Assembly (NCBI RefSeq): GCF_002022005.1
Contig: NZ_CP017258.1
Location: forward strand, 1 to 64,000
Origin: Campylobacter pinnipediorum subsp. caledonicus
GTDB taxonomy: Bacteria; Campylobacterota; Campylobacteria; Campylobacterales; Campylobacteraceae
Length of the DNA stretch: 64,000 nt
Reading direction: 5' to 3'
Both the position numbers and the translations under genes were made by a program. Shown piece after piece: positions 38,020-47,421 of this stretch (within the stretch, counting starts at the first letter, position 1; every line of letters starts with the position of its first letter). The notes below the pieces were generated by a model that did no database searches, was not told the DNA's origin, and saw nothing but the letters and a program-made list of their open reading frames with translations.

Positions 38020-39461
38020 AAAATTTTTTTTTAGTTATTATCCTTAGCGTTAATACATTTGCGTGTGCGTTGTGTGCTTTATATAGCCCTACCGCACACG
38101 TAACCACTAAATTTCATACAACAAATGATAACATAGATAGTGTAAAACTTATCTGGACATTTTCTGAAAATTTTTCAAATTTGATGCTTCAAACATATGA
38201 CACAAATTCAGATAAACACTTTGACAAAAGTGAATTGCAGGTTGTTCTTAGATCTCTTTTAGACTATCTTGTTCCAAATGGATTTTTAACTAAAATATCG
38301 CATTACAAAGGCGATGAAGATGCAAAAGATATCTTGCTTAAAGTAAAAGATTATAATATATTTTTTGACAAAGGGCGGCTGAGATTTGAAGTTGAGTTTT
38401 TGTTGAGGATAAAAATAGAACAAAACCTTGTTATACCTATAGAAATTTTTGACAAAAATGAGTATTTTTATTTTACTTTTATGGATGAAAAATCATACGA
38501 AATATCGCCTAGTTATTGGGTTGTTCAAAACATAAATGCAAACATAAATTTCTTTAAAATAGTAAAAAAAGAGGTCGCAAAGCAAGATGATGCCAAACCA
38601 AAGTTAAAAGATGTGGCAAGTTTGCAAGAAAAAGAGCCTGATTATTCTTATATAGATGAGATTGATGCCAAGAAATTTGACTCTTTATCAAAGGTAAGTC
38701 TTGGATTTTTAGATAGACTAAAGCAAATTTTTAAAGACAATCAACAAAATCCAACTATATTTTCAACATTTTTGATACTGTTTTTTTCTTTTATTTATGG
38801 CTTTTTGCACGCTGCTGGTCCAGGACATGCTAAGCTTTTAACAGGAAGCTATTTTGCTGCAAATGGAGGAAGTTATCTTAAAGCTTTTAACTTTTCTATA
38901 AAAGTTGGTGTTATGCATGTTTTGGGAGCTTTTGTCTTGGTTGGAACTACATTTTTGACACTTAGTAAGATAGACTTAATACTTTCTAGAGAATTATCAA
39001 GAATTTCAACATTAATTTGTGGCATTGTGATAGCAATGATAGCTATTTATATGCTATATACAAAACTTAAAAAAACAAAACCAAAATATACTTGGAATAC
39101 ACACGAAAGTGGTTGTGGTTGCACATCTTGTACGAGCATAAATCTAAGCAAAAATAGCACATATAAGGACTGGGTTATAGCGGCTTCATCTGCCTTGATA
39201 CCTTGTCCGGGTGTTATTTTGGTGTTTATACTTGCTTTTGAGCTTGGAAGTTATTTTACGGGTATACTAAGCGGTATTTTTATGGCTCTTGGAATGAGCG
39301 TTGTTATATTTTTAGCAGCCGTTTTTGGTCAAAAAATAAATAATAACTCTATATCAAAGATAAGAAATTTTAAACCATATATAGAGATTATTGCGATTTT
39401 TATAATGTTAGTTCTAGGAATTTTTATGATTTTTATTTCATTAAAAAGTAGTATATTTTGA
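38016..39461 (+). CDS. ZevA-ZevB-like fusion: DUF1007 domain plus NicO/RcnA-type transporter
   Basis: The 481-residue protein combines two parts that are usually separate. Residues 1-190 have a signal segment and a DUF1007-like periplasmic domain (ALYSPTAHVTTKF, then WTFSENFSN and DTNSDKHFDKSEL). Residues 245-481 have about six membrane spans with FLHAAGPGHAKLLTGSYF, the metal motif of NicO/RcnA transporters, and IPCPGVI; a cysteine-rich loop GCGCTSC lies between. In Haemophilus ZevA (DUF1007) and ZevB (NicO type) act together in zinc uptake (family knowledge). The gene overlaps znuA by four bases and ends at znuC, so a zinc role is well supported by context. Confidence 0.82.
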   Translation: MKNFFLVIILSVNTFACALCALYSPTAHVTTKFHTTNDNIDSVKLIWTFSENFSNLMLQTYDTNSDKHFDKSELQVVLRSLLDYLVPNGFLTKISHYKGDEDAKDILLKVKDYNIFFDKGRLRFEVEFLLRIKIEQNLVIPIEIFDKNEYFYFTFMDEKSYEISPSYWVVQNINANINFFKIVKKEVAKQDDAKPKLKDVASLQEKEPDYSYIDEIDAKKFDSLSKVSLGFLDRLKQIFKDNQQNPTIFSTFLILFFSFIYGFLHAAGPGHAKLLTGSYFAANGGSYLKAFNFSIKVGVMHVLGAFVLVGTTFLTLSKIDLILSRELSRISTLICGIVIAMIAIYMLYTKLKKTKPKYTWNTHESGCGCTSCTSINLSKNSTYKDWVIAASSALIPCPGVILVFILAFELGSYFTGILSGIFMALGMSVVIFLAAVFGQKINNNSISKIRNFKPYIEIIAIFIMLVLGIFMIFISLKSSIF

Positions 39462-39463
39462 AT

Positions 39464-40213
39464 ATGATCGAATTAAAAAATGTTAGTTTTAGCTATGACG
39501 ATACAAATTTTGTTTTAAAAGATATTGACTTAAATGTAAATATTGATGATTTTTTAGTTATCATAGGGCCAAATGGTGGTGGCAAAAGCACACTTTTAAA
39601 GCTTATGCTAGGACTTTTAGAACCACAAAGCGGAAGCATAAAGGTATTTGATAAATCCCCAAAAAGTATAAGCAATGCCATAGGTTATGTTCCTCAAAGC
39701 TTTATACACAATCAAAATTTTCCTATAACCGTTATAGAAGTAGTATTAATGGGACTTATAGATAAAAAAATGTTTGGTTTTTATACAAAAGATCAAAAAC
39801 AACAAGCCCTAAATGCCCTTAAAATGGTAGATATGCAAGAATACGCAAATTCTCGTATAGATAAGCTTAGTGGTGGACAAAGACAAAGGGTTTACATAGC
39901 AAGGGCGTTATGTACAAAAAGCAAGATTTTAATGCTTGATGAGCCAACGGCTAGTGTTGATACAAAAACACAAGCAGAAATATACTCTTTGCTAAAACAT
40001 ATAAATGCACAAGGCGTAGCCATAGTGCTTATAAGCCACGATGCAAACATAGCCCTTAGTTTTGCCACAAAAGTAGCCTATGTGAGTAAAAATTTACACT
40101 TACATAACATTACCCCGGATTTAAATAAACAAGAATTTATAGCTCATCTTGCCAAAAATCACAATCACTTTTGCGATGTAGAGCTTGCTTTAAAGGAGTG
40201 TGGTTGTGATTGA
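39464..40213 (+). CDS. znuC: Zinc ABC transporter ATP-binding protein ZnuC
   Basis: ZnuC energises zinc import. Seen: Walker A GPNGGGKST near 36, Q-loop GYVPQ, ABC signature LSGGQRQRVYIARAL near 138, Walker B ILMLDEPTASVD and the switch His in LISHDA. The C-terminus is His/Cys-containing (HNHFCDVELALKECGCD), as in some zinc transporters. I took ATG at 39464; an in-frame TTG at 39458 overlaps the previous stop and could be used instead, as neither has a strong ribosome site. It overlaps znuB. Confidence 0.94.
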   Translation: MIELKNVSFSYDDTNFVLKDIDLNVNIDDFLVIIGPNGGGKSTLLKLMLGLLEPQSGSIKVFDKSPKSISNAIGYVPQSFIHNQNFPITVIEVVLMGLIDKKMFGFYTKDQKQQALNALKMVDMQEYANSRIDKLSGGQRQRVYIARALCTKSKILMLDEPTASVDTKTQAEIYSLLKHINAQGVAIVLISHDANIALSFATKVAYVSKNLHLHNITPDLNKQEFIAHLAKNHNHFCDVELALKECGCD

Positions 40214-41003
40214 AATTTTACATCTTGATTTTATGCAAAATGCACTTTTGGCTGGTTTGTTAGTTAGTATAGCTTGTGGAGTGGTAGGCTCTTTGGTTGT
40301 TATAAATCGTATGGGCTTTATAGCAGGCGGTATAGCACACGGTGCTTATGGTGGCATAGGTATAGCATTTTTTTTCTCATTTGAGCCACTTCTTGGGGCT
40401 AGTACATTTTCACTTTTGTTAGCCCTTATTATCGCTAAAATAACATTCATAGACAAAAACAAGATAGACTCTATCATAGGTGCTATTTGGGCTTTTGGAA
40501 TGGCACTTGGTATCATTTTGATAGATCTTACACCTGGATACAATGTAGATCTTATGAGCTATCTTTTTGGCTCTATACTAGCTGTTAGTGATACTGATTT
40601 GGTGTTTATGCTTATACTAAACTCTATATTTATACTCTTAGTTTCTACTCTTTATCGCCAGTTTGTGGCTATTAGCTTTGATATGGAGTTTGCAAAACTT
40701 CGTGGTGTAAATGTAAAACTTTTATATTATATTATGGTTTGTATGATGGCACTTTGTGTGGTTGCTACTATTAGAGTAGTGGGGCTTATACTTGTTATAG
40801 CTCTTATTAGCATACCATCTATAATAGCAAGTGGATTTGCAAAAAGACTTGGTTCGATGATGGTTTTATCATCAATCATAGCATCTGTTTTTTGCATCAT
40901 AGGCTTGATATTAAGCTTTGAGTTTGATCTTACAAGTGGAGCTAGTATCATACTTGTAGCTTCTGTATTCTTTTTTATATTTTGTTTTAGATTTAAAAAA
41001 TAA
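40206..41003 (+). CDS. znuB: Zinc ABC transporter permease ZnuB
   Basis: ZnuB forms the membrane channel of the zinc importer. About eight hydrophobic segments fill the protein, with the ABC-3 family phrases GSLVVINRMGFIAGGIAHGAYGG near the start (in two parts) and RVVGLILVIALISIPS late. GTG at 40206 is chosen because AAGGAG lies seven bases upstream; an in-frame GTG at 40200 is too close. It overlaps znuC by 8 bases and closes the operon znuA/fusion/znuC/znuB. Confidence 0.93.
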   Translation: MIEILHLDFMQNALLAGLLVSIACGVVGSLVVINRMGFIAGGIAHGAYGGIGIAFFFSFEPLLGASTFSLLLALIIAKITFIDKNKIDSIIGAIWAFGMALGIILIDLTPGYNVDLMSYLFGSILAVSDTDLVFMLILNSIFILLVSTLYRQFVAISFDMEFAKLRGVNVKLLYYIMVCMMALCVVATIRVVGLILVIALISIPSIIASGFAKRLGSMMVLSSIIASVFCIIGLILSFEFDLTSGASIILVASVFFFIFCFRFKK

Positions 41004-41268
41004 ATATTTTATCTCTTAAACTTGTAAAAAGTAAAAACAATAATTATTTTATCTATATTTCAAATGTGGATGGACAGTTTCAAAAAGCTGGGTTTAGTGA
41101 AGATAAAATTCATGAATGCCATGGAAGCATCCACTACTAGCAGGGTATACATAGTTATACGAATCTTAAAAATATATTAAGCAACATATAAAATTTAAAA
41201 ATTTTTAGATTTAAGTAAAAATTTAATTCTAAAAGAATATATTTATGAAATAATAAAGATTATTAATA

Positions 41269-42660
41269 ATGAAACAATTAACTACGACTTTTGGAAATCC
41301 AATAGCTGATAACCAAAACTAACAGCTGGCAGTAGGGGAGGCATAATGCTACAAGACTATCAGCTTATAGAAAAACTAGCCCATCAAAACAGAGAAAGAA
41401 TCCCCGAAAGAACAGTTCATGCAAATGGTAGTGCGGCTTATGGAGTGCTTGAGATAACAGAAGATATCTCACAATACACAAAGGCAAAGGTTTTACAAAA
41501 GGCGAAAAGACAAAGTTACTTTTGAGATTTTCAACAGTTGCAGGCGAGGCTGGTGCCGGCTGATGCCGAAAGAGATGTTCGTGGATTTGCACTTAAATTT
41601 TATACAAAAGAGGGTAACTGGGGCTTAGTAGGCAACAACACTCCGGTATTTTTCTTAAAAGACTCTTATAAATTCCCTGATTTTATCCATACTCAAAAGA
41701 GAAATCCAAGAACACATATGCGTTCAGCACAGGCAGCTTGGGACTTTTGGAGCTTAAGCCTTGAAACACTTCATCAAGTTACTATACTAATGAGTGATAG
41801 GGGTATTCCGGCAAGTTATAGACAAATGCACGGATTTGCTAGCCATACATATAGCCTTATAAATAAAGACAGACAAAGAGTTTGGGTTAAGCTTCACTTT
41901 AAATCAAGACAAGGCATTAAAAACTTAACTAACAAAGAAGCTAATGAGATAATAGCAAATGATAGAGAAAGCCATCAAAAAGATCTATATGAAAATATAG
42001 AAGAAGGCAACTTCCCAAGCTGGGATTTTAAAATCCAAGTAATGACAGAGGAGCAAGCTAAAAAGCTTTCTTATAGTCCATTTGACTTGACTAAGGTTTG
42101 GTCTCATAAGGATTTTCCACTTATCAAAGTTGGTGTAATGACTCTAAATGAAAATCCAAATAATTACTTCAATGAAGTAGAACAAGCGGCATTTGGCCCT
42201 TTAAAGTGCAGCTTAAAGAAATCGCCCTATAAACGAAGTAGGTACTTATACTGTTGGTGGTGCTATGAATAATGGCACATATGAGATAGAACAAAATGCT
42301 TACTATGAGCCAAATAGCTATGGTGACGCACAGGAAAATAAAGAATTTCTTGAGCCTGATTTGGCACTTGAGGGTCTTATAAAAAGGTATGATCATAGAG
42401 AGCTAGATGATGATTGCTACTCACAGCCAAGAGATTTATTTAATCTTATGAACGATTCACAAAAAGAGCAACTTTTAACAATATAACTGAAAGTATGGCT
42501 GGCGTGAGCGATAAAGTTATAAATAGAGCTTTAGGACATTTTGAAAAAATATCAAGTGATTATGCTAATGGTGTTAGAAAAGCTTTAAAAAAAATAGGCT
42601 ATAAAGTTAAGCAAGACAAGGTGCTTGGCTTTATCTTGTGTAAAAAATTCTCTTTAAAAT
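41269..42660 (+). pseudogene. katA: Catalase gene, decayed
   Basis: KatA decomposes hydrogen peroxide. The start [17 protein letters not shown] (41269) breaks near 41318 by a deletion of about four bases; frame 2 resumes with [15 protein letters not shown] and the catalytic His segment [12 protein letters not shown]; another shift falls near 41510-41540. A long intact piece follows ([14 protein letters not shown] to [12 protein letters not shown]). About 45 residues, including the heme-Tyr region, are then missing before [11 protein letters not shown]. Further breaks occur near 42260 and 42486; the end MAGVSDKVINRALGHFEKI is recognisable. With these lesions no catalase can be made. The 5' gap of 41004-41268 shows no gene. 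Confidence 0.92.
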
Positions 42661-42680
42661 TGCAAAAAATTATAAAAACA

Positions 42681-42708
42681 ATTCCCTCTAAAGTATAAAA
42701 GAGGGAAT
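42681..42708. terminator. Bidirectional terminator, katA pseudogene/TonB receptor
   Basis: ATTCCCTC (42681-42688) pairs with GAGGGAAT (42701-42708) over a 12-base loop. T-rich DNA follows on the right and A-rich DNA precedes on the left, so it can work in both directions between the convergent katA remnant and the receptor gene. Confidence 0.75.
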
Positions 42709-42717
42709 TTTATTTTA

Positions 42718-45483
42718 TTAAAATTTGTATGAAAACATTAATTTTGCTGTTCTACCACGAGCAAAGTTGTTTTGGAGGTATTCTGTATAAAAATAATTCC
42801 CATTTTTTTGCTTTGTGTGAATCACTTTTGCATATTGTGATGCTGAGTCGTTATTTGCATCAAGTGGGTTTACATAAAGTTTGTCTGTTAGATTGTCTAT
42901 AGCAAATTTTATCATAAAATTTTTACTAGGTTCATATGTGGCATAAATATCATATATTATAGGCTGGCTTTCAAACTCTTCATATTCTGCTATTTGACCT
43001 ATACTTTTATATTGTTTACCTGTTGCATCTTTTGGACATTGTAAAGCTCTTTCAAAACTAAAATTACCATGTTGATCTAATGGATGAATAGGCTTAGCTC
43101 CACCTTCGCACATTAAAGTTGTATCATATTTGCTTCTTTTGCTCTTACCATAGTATTTTGCAATACCTCCTAGTGTAAGTTTTTGATCAAATAATCTTAC
43201 TCCTAGTTCAAGGGAACCGTATTGATTGGGCAATATTGTAACCTTTGTTAATCCAAAACTTTGTGCATCAGCTTGATCTACAGTTATATTATCTGCAGTC
43301 CTTGATATATCGCTATAAGATGCTGGTTGATTTGTTCTTTGTTTCGCAAAGCTTGCATTCGCAAAAAATGTTCCCATATCATAGCTTATTTCAGCCTCGA
43401 AACCGTTTATAAATACTTCTTCATTATGGTTTCTGTGATATATGGTTCCGACAGTCACAGATGTTCCGTCTAGATATTTTCCAGGAACTACCCTGTAGCT
43501 TAATATATTGTGTATAAAATTTTCAATTCTTGTTTGATATCTTGTGAATTTATATCCTATTGTATCGTTTTTTGTAATTACTCCTTGAGTAAACCCATTA
43601 AATCCTATTTGTTTGGTTTTGGCTGTTTCTGGTTTTAGGGATAAATTTTTTCCAGCATTGCTTAGGTTTGAAAAGAACATTTCTTGTATAGTAGGTGCTC
43701 TGTGTGTCCTTGATAGCCCTATAAAAGGTGTAAAATATTCATTAAGATTGGCTGTTACCATAAAAGAGTAATTTAGAAAATGATCTTTTATTTCATCTTG
43801 TTTTGTTATTATATTGTTTGGATTTTGTGTGAAACCTTTTTCTATTTCATCTTGATCATGTATATTGTTTTTCTTTACTTTATTCCAATCATAGTAAGGT
43901 TTATAGAGCTCTTCTAATCTATTAAATTCCGGCTCTAATGCCTCTCTTTCTTTTGACTTTTCGGGTAATTTTTTCCAGATCTCATCAAGTTTGTTCCATT
44001 GATCGTTTAATTCATCAACAAATTGACTAACCGTAAGCAGGCTTTCGCCTTTATTTTTGTATTTAACAAAATTTATATTATAATTAAAAGTTAATTTATC
44101 CCAATTAATTGAATTATCTAAGTAAAAAGCTTTAAATTTTTGTTCTCCTTGTGGAAAAAATGAATTTGTTGGCAATGCCGCATTTATTTTTTCTGCTTCA
44201 GAAAAAGTACCGCCTAAAAACTCACTAGTTGATACCAAACAATCATCGTTTTCTTCATCATCTTCGCAAATTTTATATATTTTAAGCTCATCAGGGTAGC
44301 GATTTCTAGAGTATTTATTTTCTAATACGTTTAAACCAAATGTAGTGCTTAACGTTGAATCTTTCGGTAGCTCAAACTCAAATGTGTTGCTTATATCAAA
44401 TATCTCAGCTTTATTTTCTCCAGTAAGTGGCTTGTTTATTCTTCTGTTTATTATCTCAGCACCTATATCATAGTTTTGTTGATTGAAATTATTTGAGTAT
44501 AGAAAATTAAAATTAACTAAATTATTATCCGGTATATTTAGATTATAATTAATCTGCTTTGTATTATTTTTTATGCTACGACCTGCTAAGTGATTGTTTA
44601 AGGTTCTGTATTGTAATTCAAGTGAGTTATAGTCATCTGTATATTCTATCTTAAAGATATCGCTTTTTGGTTTTTGTCTAACTTTTTCAGGATCGTATGG
44701 TGTTGAATCATATGGAGATTTGTCAGGATAGTATTCTTTTTCATAATCTTCTGATATACGTTTTGTGTCTCTAATTGATTTTTCTGAATGTGTTTCACCC
44801 CCTCCAACTTCATAATTTTGTGATATGGTTTTTTCACTATGCCCATATAAAAATCCAAGAGCACCACCGTAATTAAAAAATCTCTTCCCAGCCACTGCAA
44901 ACATATGCTCGGGTCTCATATCGTTGCTACCGACTTGACTTTTTAGCATACCACCTATATTTCTATCAAATCTTAAGATATCATCAACCGCGATTGTCTT
45001 AAAATTTGAAGAACCCATTAAAGAGTTTGCACCACCACTTCCTTTAAAAGAGCCTCTGTTTAGCTCAACACTTGTAATAAATGATGGATCTATGGATGCA
45101 CCAAACTGAGATCCTGCACCACCCTTACCGCCGGTATCTCCACCACTGCTATAAAATGTCTGAGAAACACCATCGACCATTGTATTTACCCTACCAAATC
45201 CAGTGCCGCCCCTTATATTTACAGTAACGGCTCCAGCACCTTTGTTCATCTGTGTAAATGTGCCAGGTATTGATCTGATTATTGTATCAAGTGTTTTATC
45301 TGATTTATTTATCTCATCTCTGATACTTACAGCGCCACTTTTTTTATAGGCCTCATCTCTCTCTTTATGGTTTTGGCCAACAACTTCTACTGAATCTAAC
45401 TCAACTTCATCCTCAGCATATGTAACAGATAAAATATTAACAATCAAAGCCAAACTAAGTCCGGTTTTAAGCAAATTATTCAA
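42718..45483 (-). CDS. TonB-dependent outer membrane receptor
   Basis: A large (921-922 residue) receptor for energised uptake across the outer membrane. Seen: a signal peptide ending VTYA, a TonB-box-like VELDSVEVVGQ, a plug with RSIPGTFTQMNKGAGAVTVN and VDGVSQTFY, and a 22-strand barrel ending LMFSYKF. The RGSFKGSGGANSLMGS segment resembles hemoglobin/transferrin-type receptors, but I cannot name the ligand. Several loops are rich in charged residues and include cysteines (KICEDDEENDDC). TTG at 45483 is preferred over GTG at 45486 because GGAG is better spaced. A Fur-box-like site lies about 80 bases upstream, so iron regulation is likely. Confidence 0.85.
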   Translation of the reverse strand: MNNLLKTGLSLALIVNILSVTYAEDEVELDSVEVVGQNHKERDEAYKKSGAVSIRDEINKSDKTLDTIIRSIPGTFTQMNKGAGAVTVNIRGGTGFGRVNTMVDGVSQTFYSSGGDTGGKGGAGSQFGASIDPSFITSVELNRGSFKGSGGANSLMGSSNFKTIAVDDILRFDRNIGGMLKSQVGSNDMRPEHMFAVAGKRFFNYGGALGFLYGHSEKTISQNYEVGGGETHSEKSIRDTKRISEDYEKEYYPDKSPYDSTPYDPEKVRQKPKSDIFKIEYTDDYNSLELQYRTLNNHLAGRSIKNNTKQINYNLNIPDNNLVNFNFLYSNNFNQQNYDIGAEIINRRINKPLTGENKAEIFDISNTFEFELPKDSTLSTTFGLNVLENKYSRNRYPDELKIYKICEDDEENDDCLVSTSEFLGGTFSEAEKINAALPTNSFFPQGEQKFKAFYLDNSINWDKLTFNYNINFVKYKNKGESLLTVSQFVDELNDQWNKLDEIWKKLPEKSKEREALEPEFNRLEELYKPYYDWNKVKKNNIHDQDEIEKGFTQNPNNIITKQDEIKDHFLNYSFMVTANLNEYFTPFIGLSRTHRAPTIQEMFFSNLSNAGKNLSLKPETAKTKQIGFNGFTQGVITKNDTIGYKFTRYQTRIENFIHNILSYRVVPGKYLDGTSVTVGTIYHRNHNEEVFINGFEAEISYDMGTFFANASFAKQRTNQPASYSDISRTADNITVDQADAQSFGLTKVTILPNQYGSLELGVRLFDQKLTLGGIAKYYGKSKRSKYDTTLMCEGGAKPIHPLDQHGNFSFERALQCPKDATGKQYKSIGQIAEYEEFESQPIIYDIYATYEPSKNFMIKFAIDNLTDKLYVNPLDANNDSASQYAKVIHTKQKNGNYFYTEYLQNNFARGRTAKLMFSYKF

Positions 45484-45563
45484 CACAACTCCCTTTAGTT
45501 AACTAAACAATTTAAAAAATGTTTGTATTATATAGCTAAAGAATTTAAGATTTTATAAATTCT

Positions 45564-45582
45564 GATAATTGTAATCAAAATT
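45564..45582. promoter_or_regulatory. Fur-box-like site upstream of the TonB receptor
   Basis: GATAATTGTAATCAAAATT matches 14 of 19 positions of the classical Fur consensus GATAATGATAATCATTATC by my count. It lies 81 bases before the leftward receptor start. In such an A/T-rich genome chance matches are common, so this is suggestive only. Confidence 0.45.
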
Positions 45583-45718
45583 ATAATTTTAATTACATAT
45601 CTTGTATGTTTGCGATATTGCATTAGTAAGTTAGATTTAGGCTATTTAGTTGATTTTATAAGCCAATATGATAACAAATATTAGCTTATAAAAGTGTAAA
45701 TATGATCGTTTATATTTA

Positions 45719-46120
45719 TTATGAATTTCTTACTATCAAGCTATCAGGAAGTTCAAACTCAGCTATAACAGCTTCTTCTTTTTCTCTCATTTGCCCATCA
45801 TCTGTTTCGTGATCATATCCTAGCACATGAAGTAAGCCATGAGTAAACAAAAGTGCGATTTCAGCCTCTTTGCTATGTCCTAGTTCATTTGATTTTTCTT
45901 CAACCAAATCAACATTTATAAGTATGCAGCCAAGCGGCGCATGTGGCTGATAGACAAGTGGAAAGCTAAGCACATCAGTTGTTTTGTCAAATCCACGTTC
46001 TTTTAAATTTACTTTTCTCATCTCTTCGTTATCAACAAAGCACAAATCAACATCTCCCGGTGTTAAAAAATCGCAAATTTTATCTAGTATCTCTGGGTAG
46101 GTTTCATCGCAAGTTATCAT
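45719..46120 (-). CDS. ybeY: Endoribonuclease YbeY
   Basis: YbeY is a single-metal ribonuclease for 16S rRNA 3' maturation and ribosome quality control. The 133-residue protein carries the zinc motif [15 protein letters not shown] and the upstream TTDVLSFPL. Length is at the short end of normal. It is divergent from queC, 63 bases apart, and not obviously part of a larger operon; the 235-base gap to the TonB receptor start holds the Fur-like site. Confidence 0.95.
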   Translation of the reverse strand: MITCDETYPEILDKICDFLTPGDVDLCFVDNEEMRKVNLKERGFDKTTDVLSFPLVYQPHAPLGCILINVDLVEEKSNELGHSKEAEIALLFTHGLLHVLGYDHETDDGQMREKEEAVIAEFELPDSLIVRNS

Positions 46121-46135
46121 TTTTTTCTCTTTTTA

Positions 46136-46152
46136 GCTTATTTTTGTATAAT
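46136..46152 (+). promoter_or_regulatory. Promoter of queC
   Basis: TTTTTGTATAAT (46141-46152) is the extended -10 form also present twice before purB. It lies 31 bases before the chosen queC start. Confidence 0.6.
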
Positions 46153-46183
46153 TTTATCTAAAAAATTTATGGGGTGCAAGAGT

Positions 46184-46870
46184 ATGAAAAAAGCAGTTTG
46201 TATAATGAGTGGAGGAATGGATAGCACCTTGTGTGCTGTTTTGGCAAAAAAACAAGGCTATGATATCGTTGCATTGCATTTTGATTATAATCAACGCACG
46301 ATGAGCCGTGAAAAGCGTGCATTTAAAGAGATATGCGACAAAATAGGTGTGGTAAAAAAGGTAGAGCTTGATGTTAGCTTTATATCTGATATAGGTGCTA
46401 ATGCTTTGACTGATTTAAGTATGGATATAAGAAAAGACGGCGTTGCTGATGATGTGCCAAATACCTATGTGCCTTTTAGAAACGGCATTTTTATATCCAT
46501 AGCTGCAGCACTTGCTGAAAAAGAGGGAGCAGAGGCTCTTTTTATAGGGGTAGTTGAGGAAGATAGTAGCGGTTATCCTGATTGTAGTGATGAGTTTATA
46601 AAAAGCATAAATGATGCTATAAACAAAGGCACAAAAGACAGCACAAATATAAAAATTCATATGCCCTTAGTTCATCTTAGTAAGGCTGATATAGTAAAAT
46701 CATCTTTACAAAACAACTCTCCACTTGAGCTTACTTGGTCTTGTTATGAAAACGAAGATGAGGCTTGTGGACTTTGTGATAGTTGCAGGCTTAGGTTAAA
46801 CGGCTTTGAGCTCGCTGGTGCAAAAGACCCTATAAGGTATAAAAATTTGAATAGTAAAATAAAATTATAG
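46184..46870 (+). CDS. queC: 7-cyano-7-deazaguanine synthase
   Basis: QueC converts 7-carboxy-7-deazaguanine to preQ0 with ATP and ammonia, the step before QueF. The protein has the PP-loop [16 protein letters not shown] at its N-terminus, [14 protein letters not shown], and a zinc-binding [10 protein letters not shown] near the end. I start at ATG 46184 ([11 protein letters not shown]), which matches family starts; an ATG at 46169 adds five residues without a ribosome site. Together with queF at 6278 this shows a queuosine pathway; queD and queE are not in the window. Confidence 0.96.
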   Translation: MKKAVCIMSGGMDSTLCAVLAKKQGYDIVALHFDYNQRTMSREKRAFKEICDKIGVVKKVELDVSFISDIGANALTDLSMDIRKDGVADDVPNTYVPFRNGIFISIAAALAEKEGAEALFIGVVEEDSSGYPDCSDEFIKSINDAINKGTKDSTNIKIHMPLVHLSKADIVKSSLQNNSPLELTWSCYENEDEACGLCDSCRLRLNGFELAGAKDPIRYKNLNSKIKL

Positions 46871-46893
46871 CTAATATACAACATATAAAATGT

Positions 46894-47073
46894 ATGACAA
46901 AAGAGTGTGGAATGTTATCAAAAGATAAACAAAAAATAACTTTTTTTATTGATGCCGAAATAATAGAATATGATAAAAAATTGCAAACAACTTACTTTTT
47001 TCAATCAATGTCTTCCGTAATAGATGAAGCTAGAAAGGTGGAAAAAGGCTATGAGATAGCTAACTTTATCTAG
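46894..47073 (+). CDS. Short ORF of unknown nature, probably a gene remnant
   Basis: A 59-residue reading frame (MTKECGMLSKDKQKITFFID at the start, ending YEIANFI). No ribosome site or family is recognised. The downstream bases to about 47248 also carry protein-like phrases, such as ELGLDNVSAVNCFQIDSFPS, split by stops, so the whole 46871-47250 stretch may be a decayed gene. The rest of the gap to 47421 shows a TATAAT near 47391 that could serve the ankyrin gene. Confidence 0.35.
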   Translation: MTKECGMLSKDKQKITFFIDAEIIEYDKKLQTTYFFQSMSSVIDEARKVEKGYEIANFI

Positions 47074-47421
47074 CTACAGTTATAAATAGTGGTTTTGAAA
47101 AAAACTACGATATAAAAATGTTGCTACTTATAACTACATATCAAAATAAATTTTTAAAGAACTAGGGCTTGATAATGTATCAGCTGTTAATTGTTTTCAA
47201 ATAGATTCATTTCCTAGTGAGAGATTTAAATGTAAGCTAGGAAAATAGGCATACACTATTTGAAATTCATTAAATATTTATAGAAGTCCTAAATCCTTAT
47301 TTTATGCTATAAGTATTGAATAATTTTTAAGGATTATTTAAAAAGTAAGGTTAATGTTGCTTAATTGCTTTTAATATTATATTTGTAGTATAATACAAAA
47401 ATGACAAAATAAGGGCTTTTT

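Noticed and set aside
41538-42272. A 244-residue catalase-like frame as a functional gene
   Set aside because: It lacks the N-terminal catalytic His and the heme-Tyr region and is one piece of the katA remnant.
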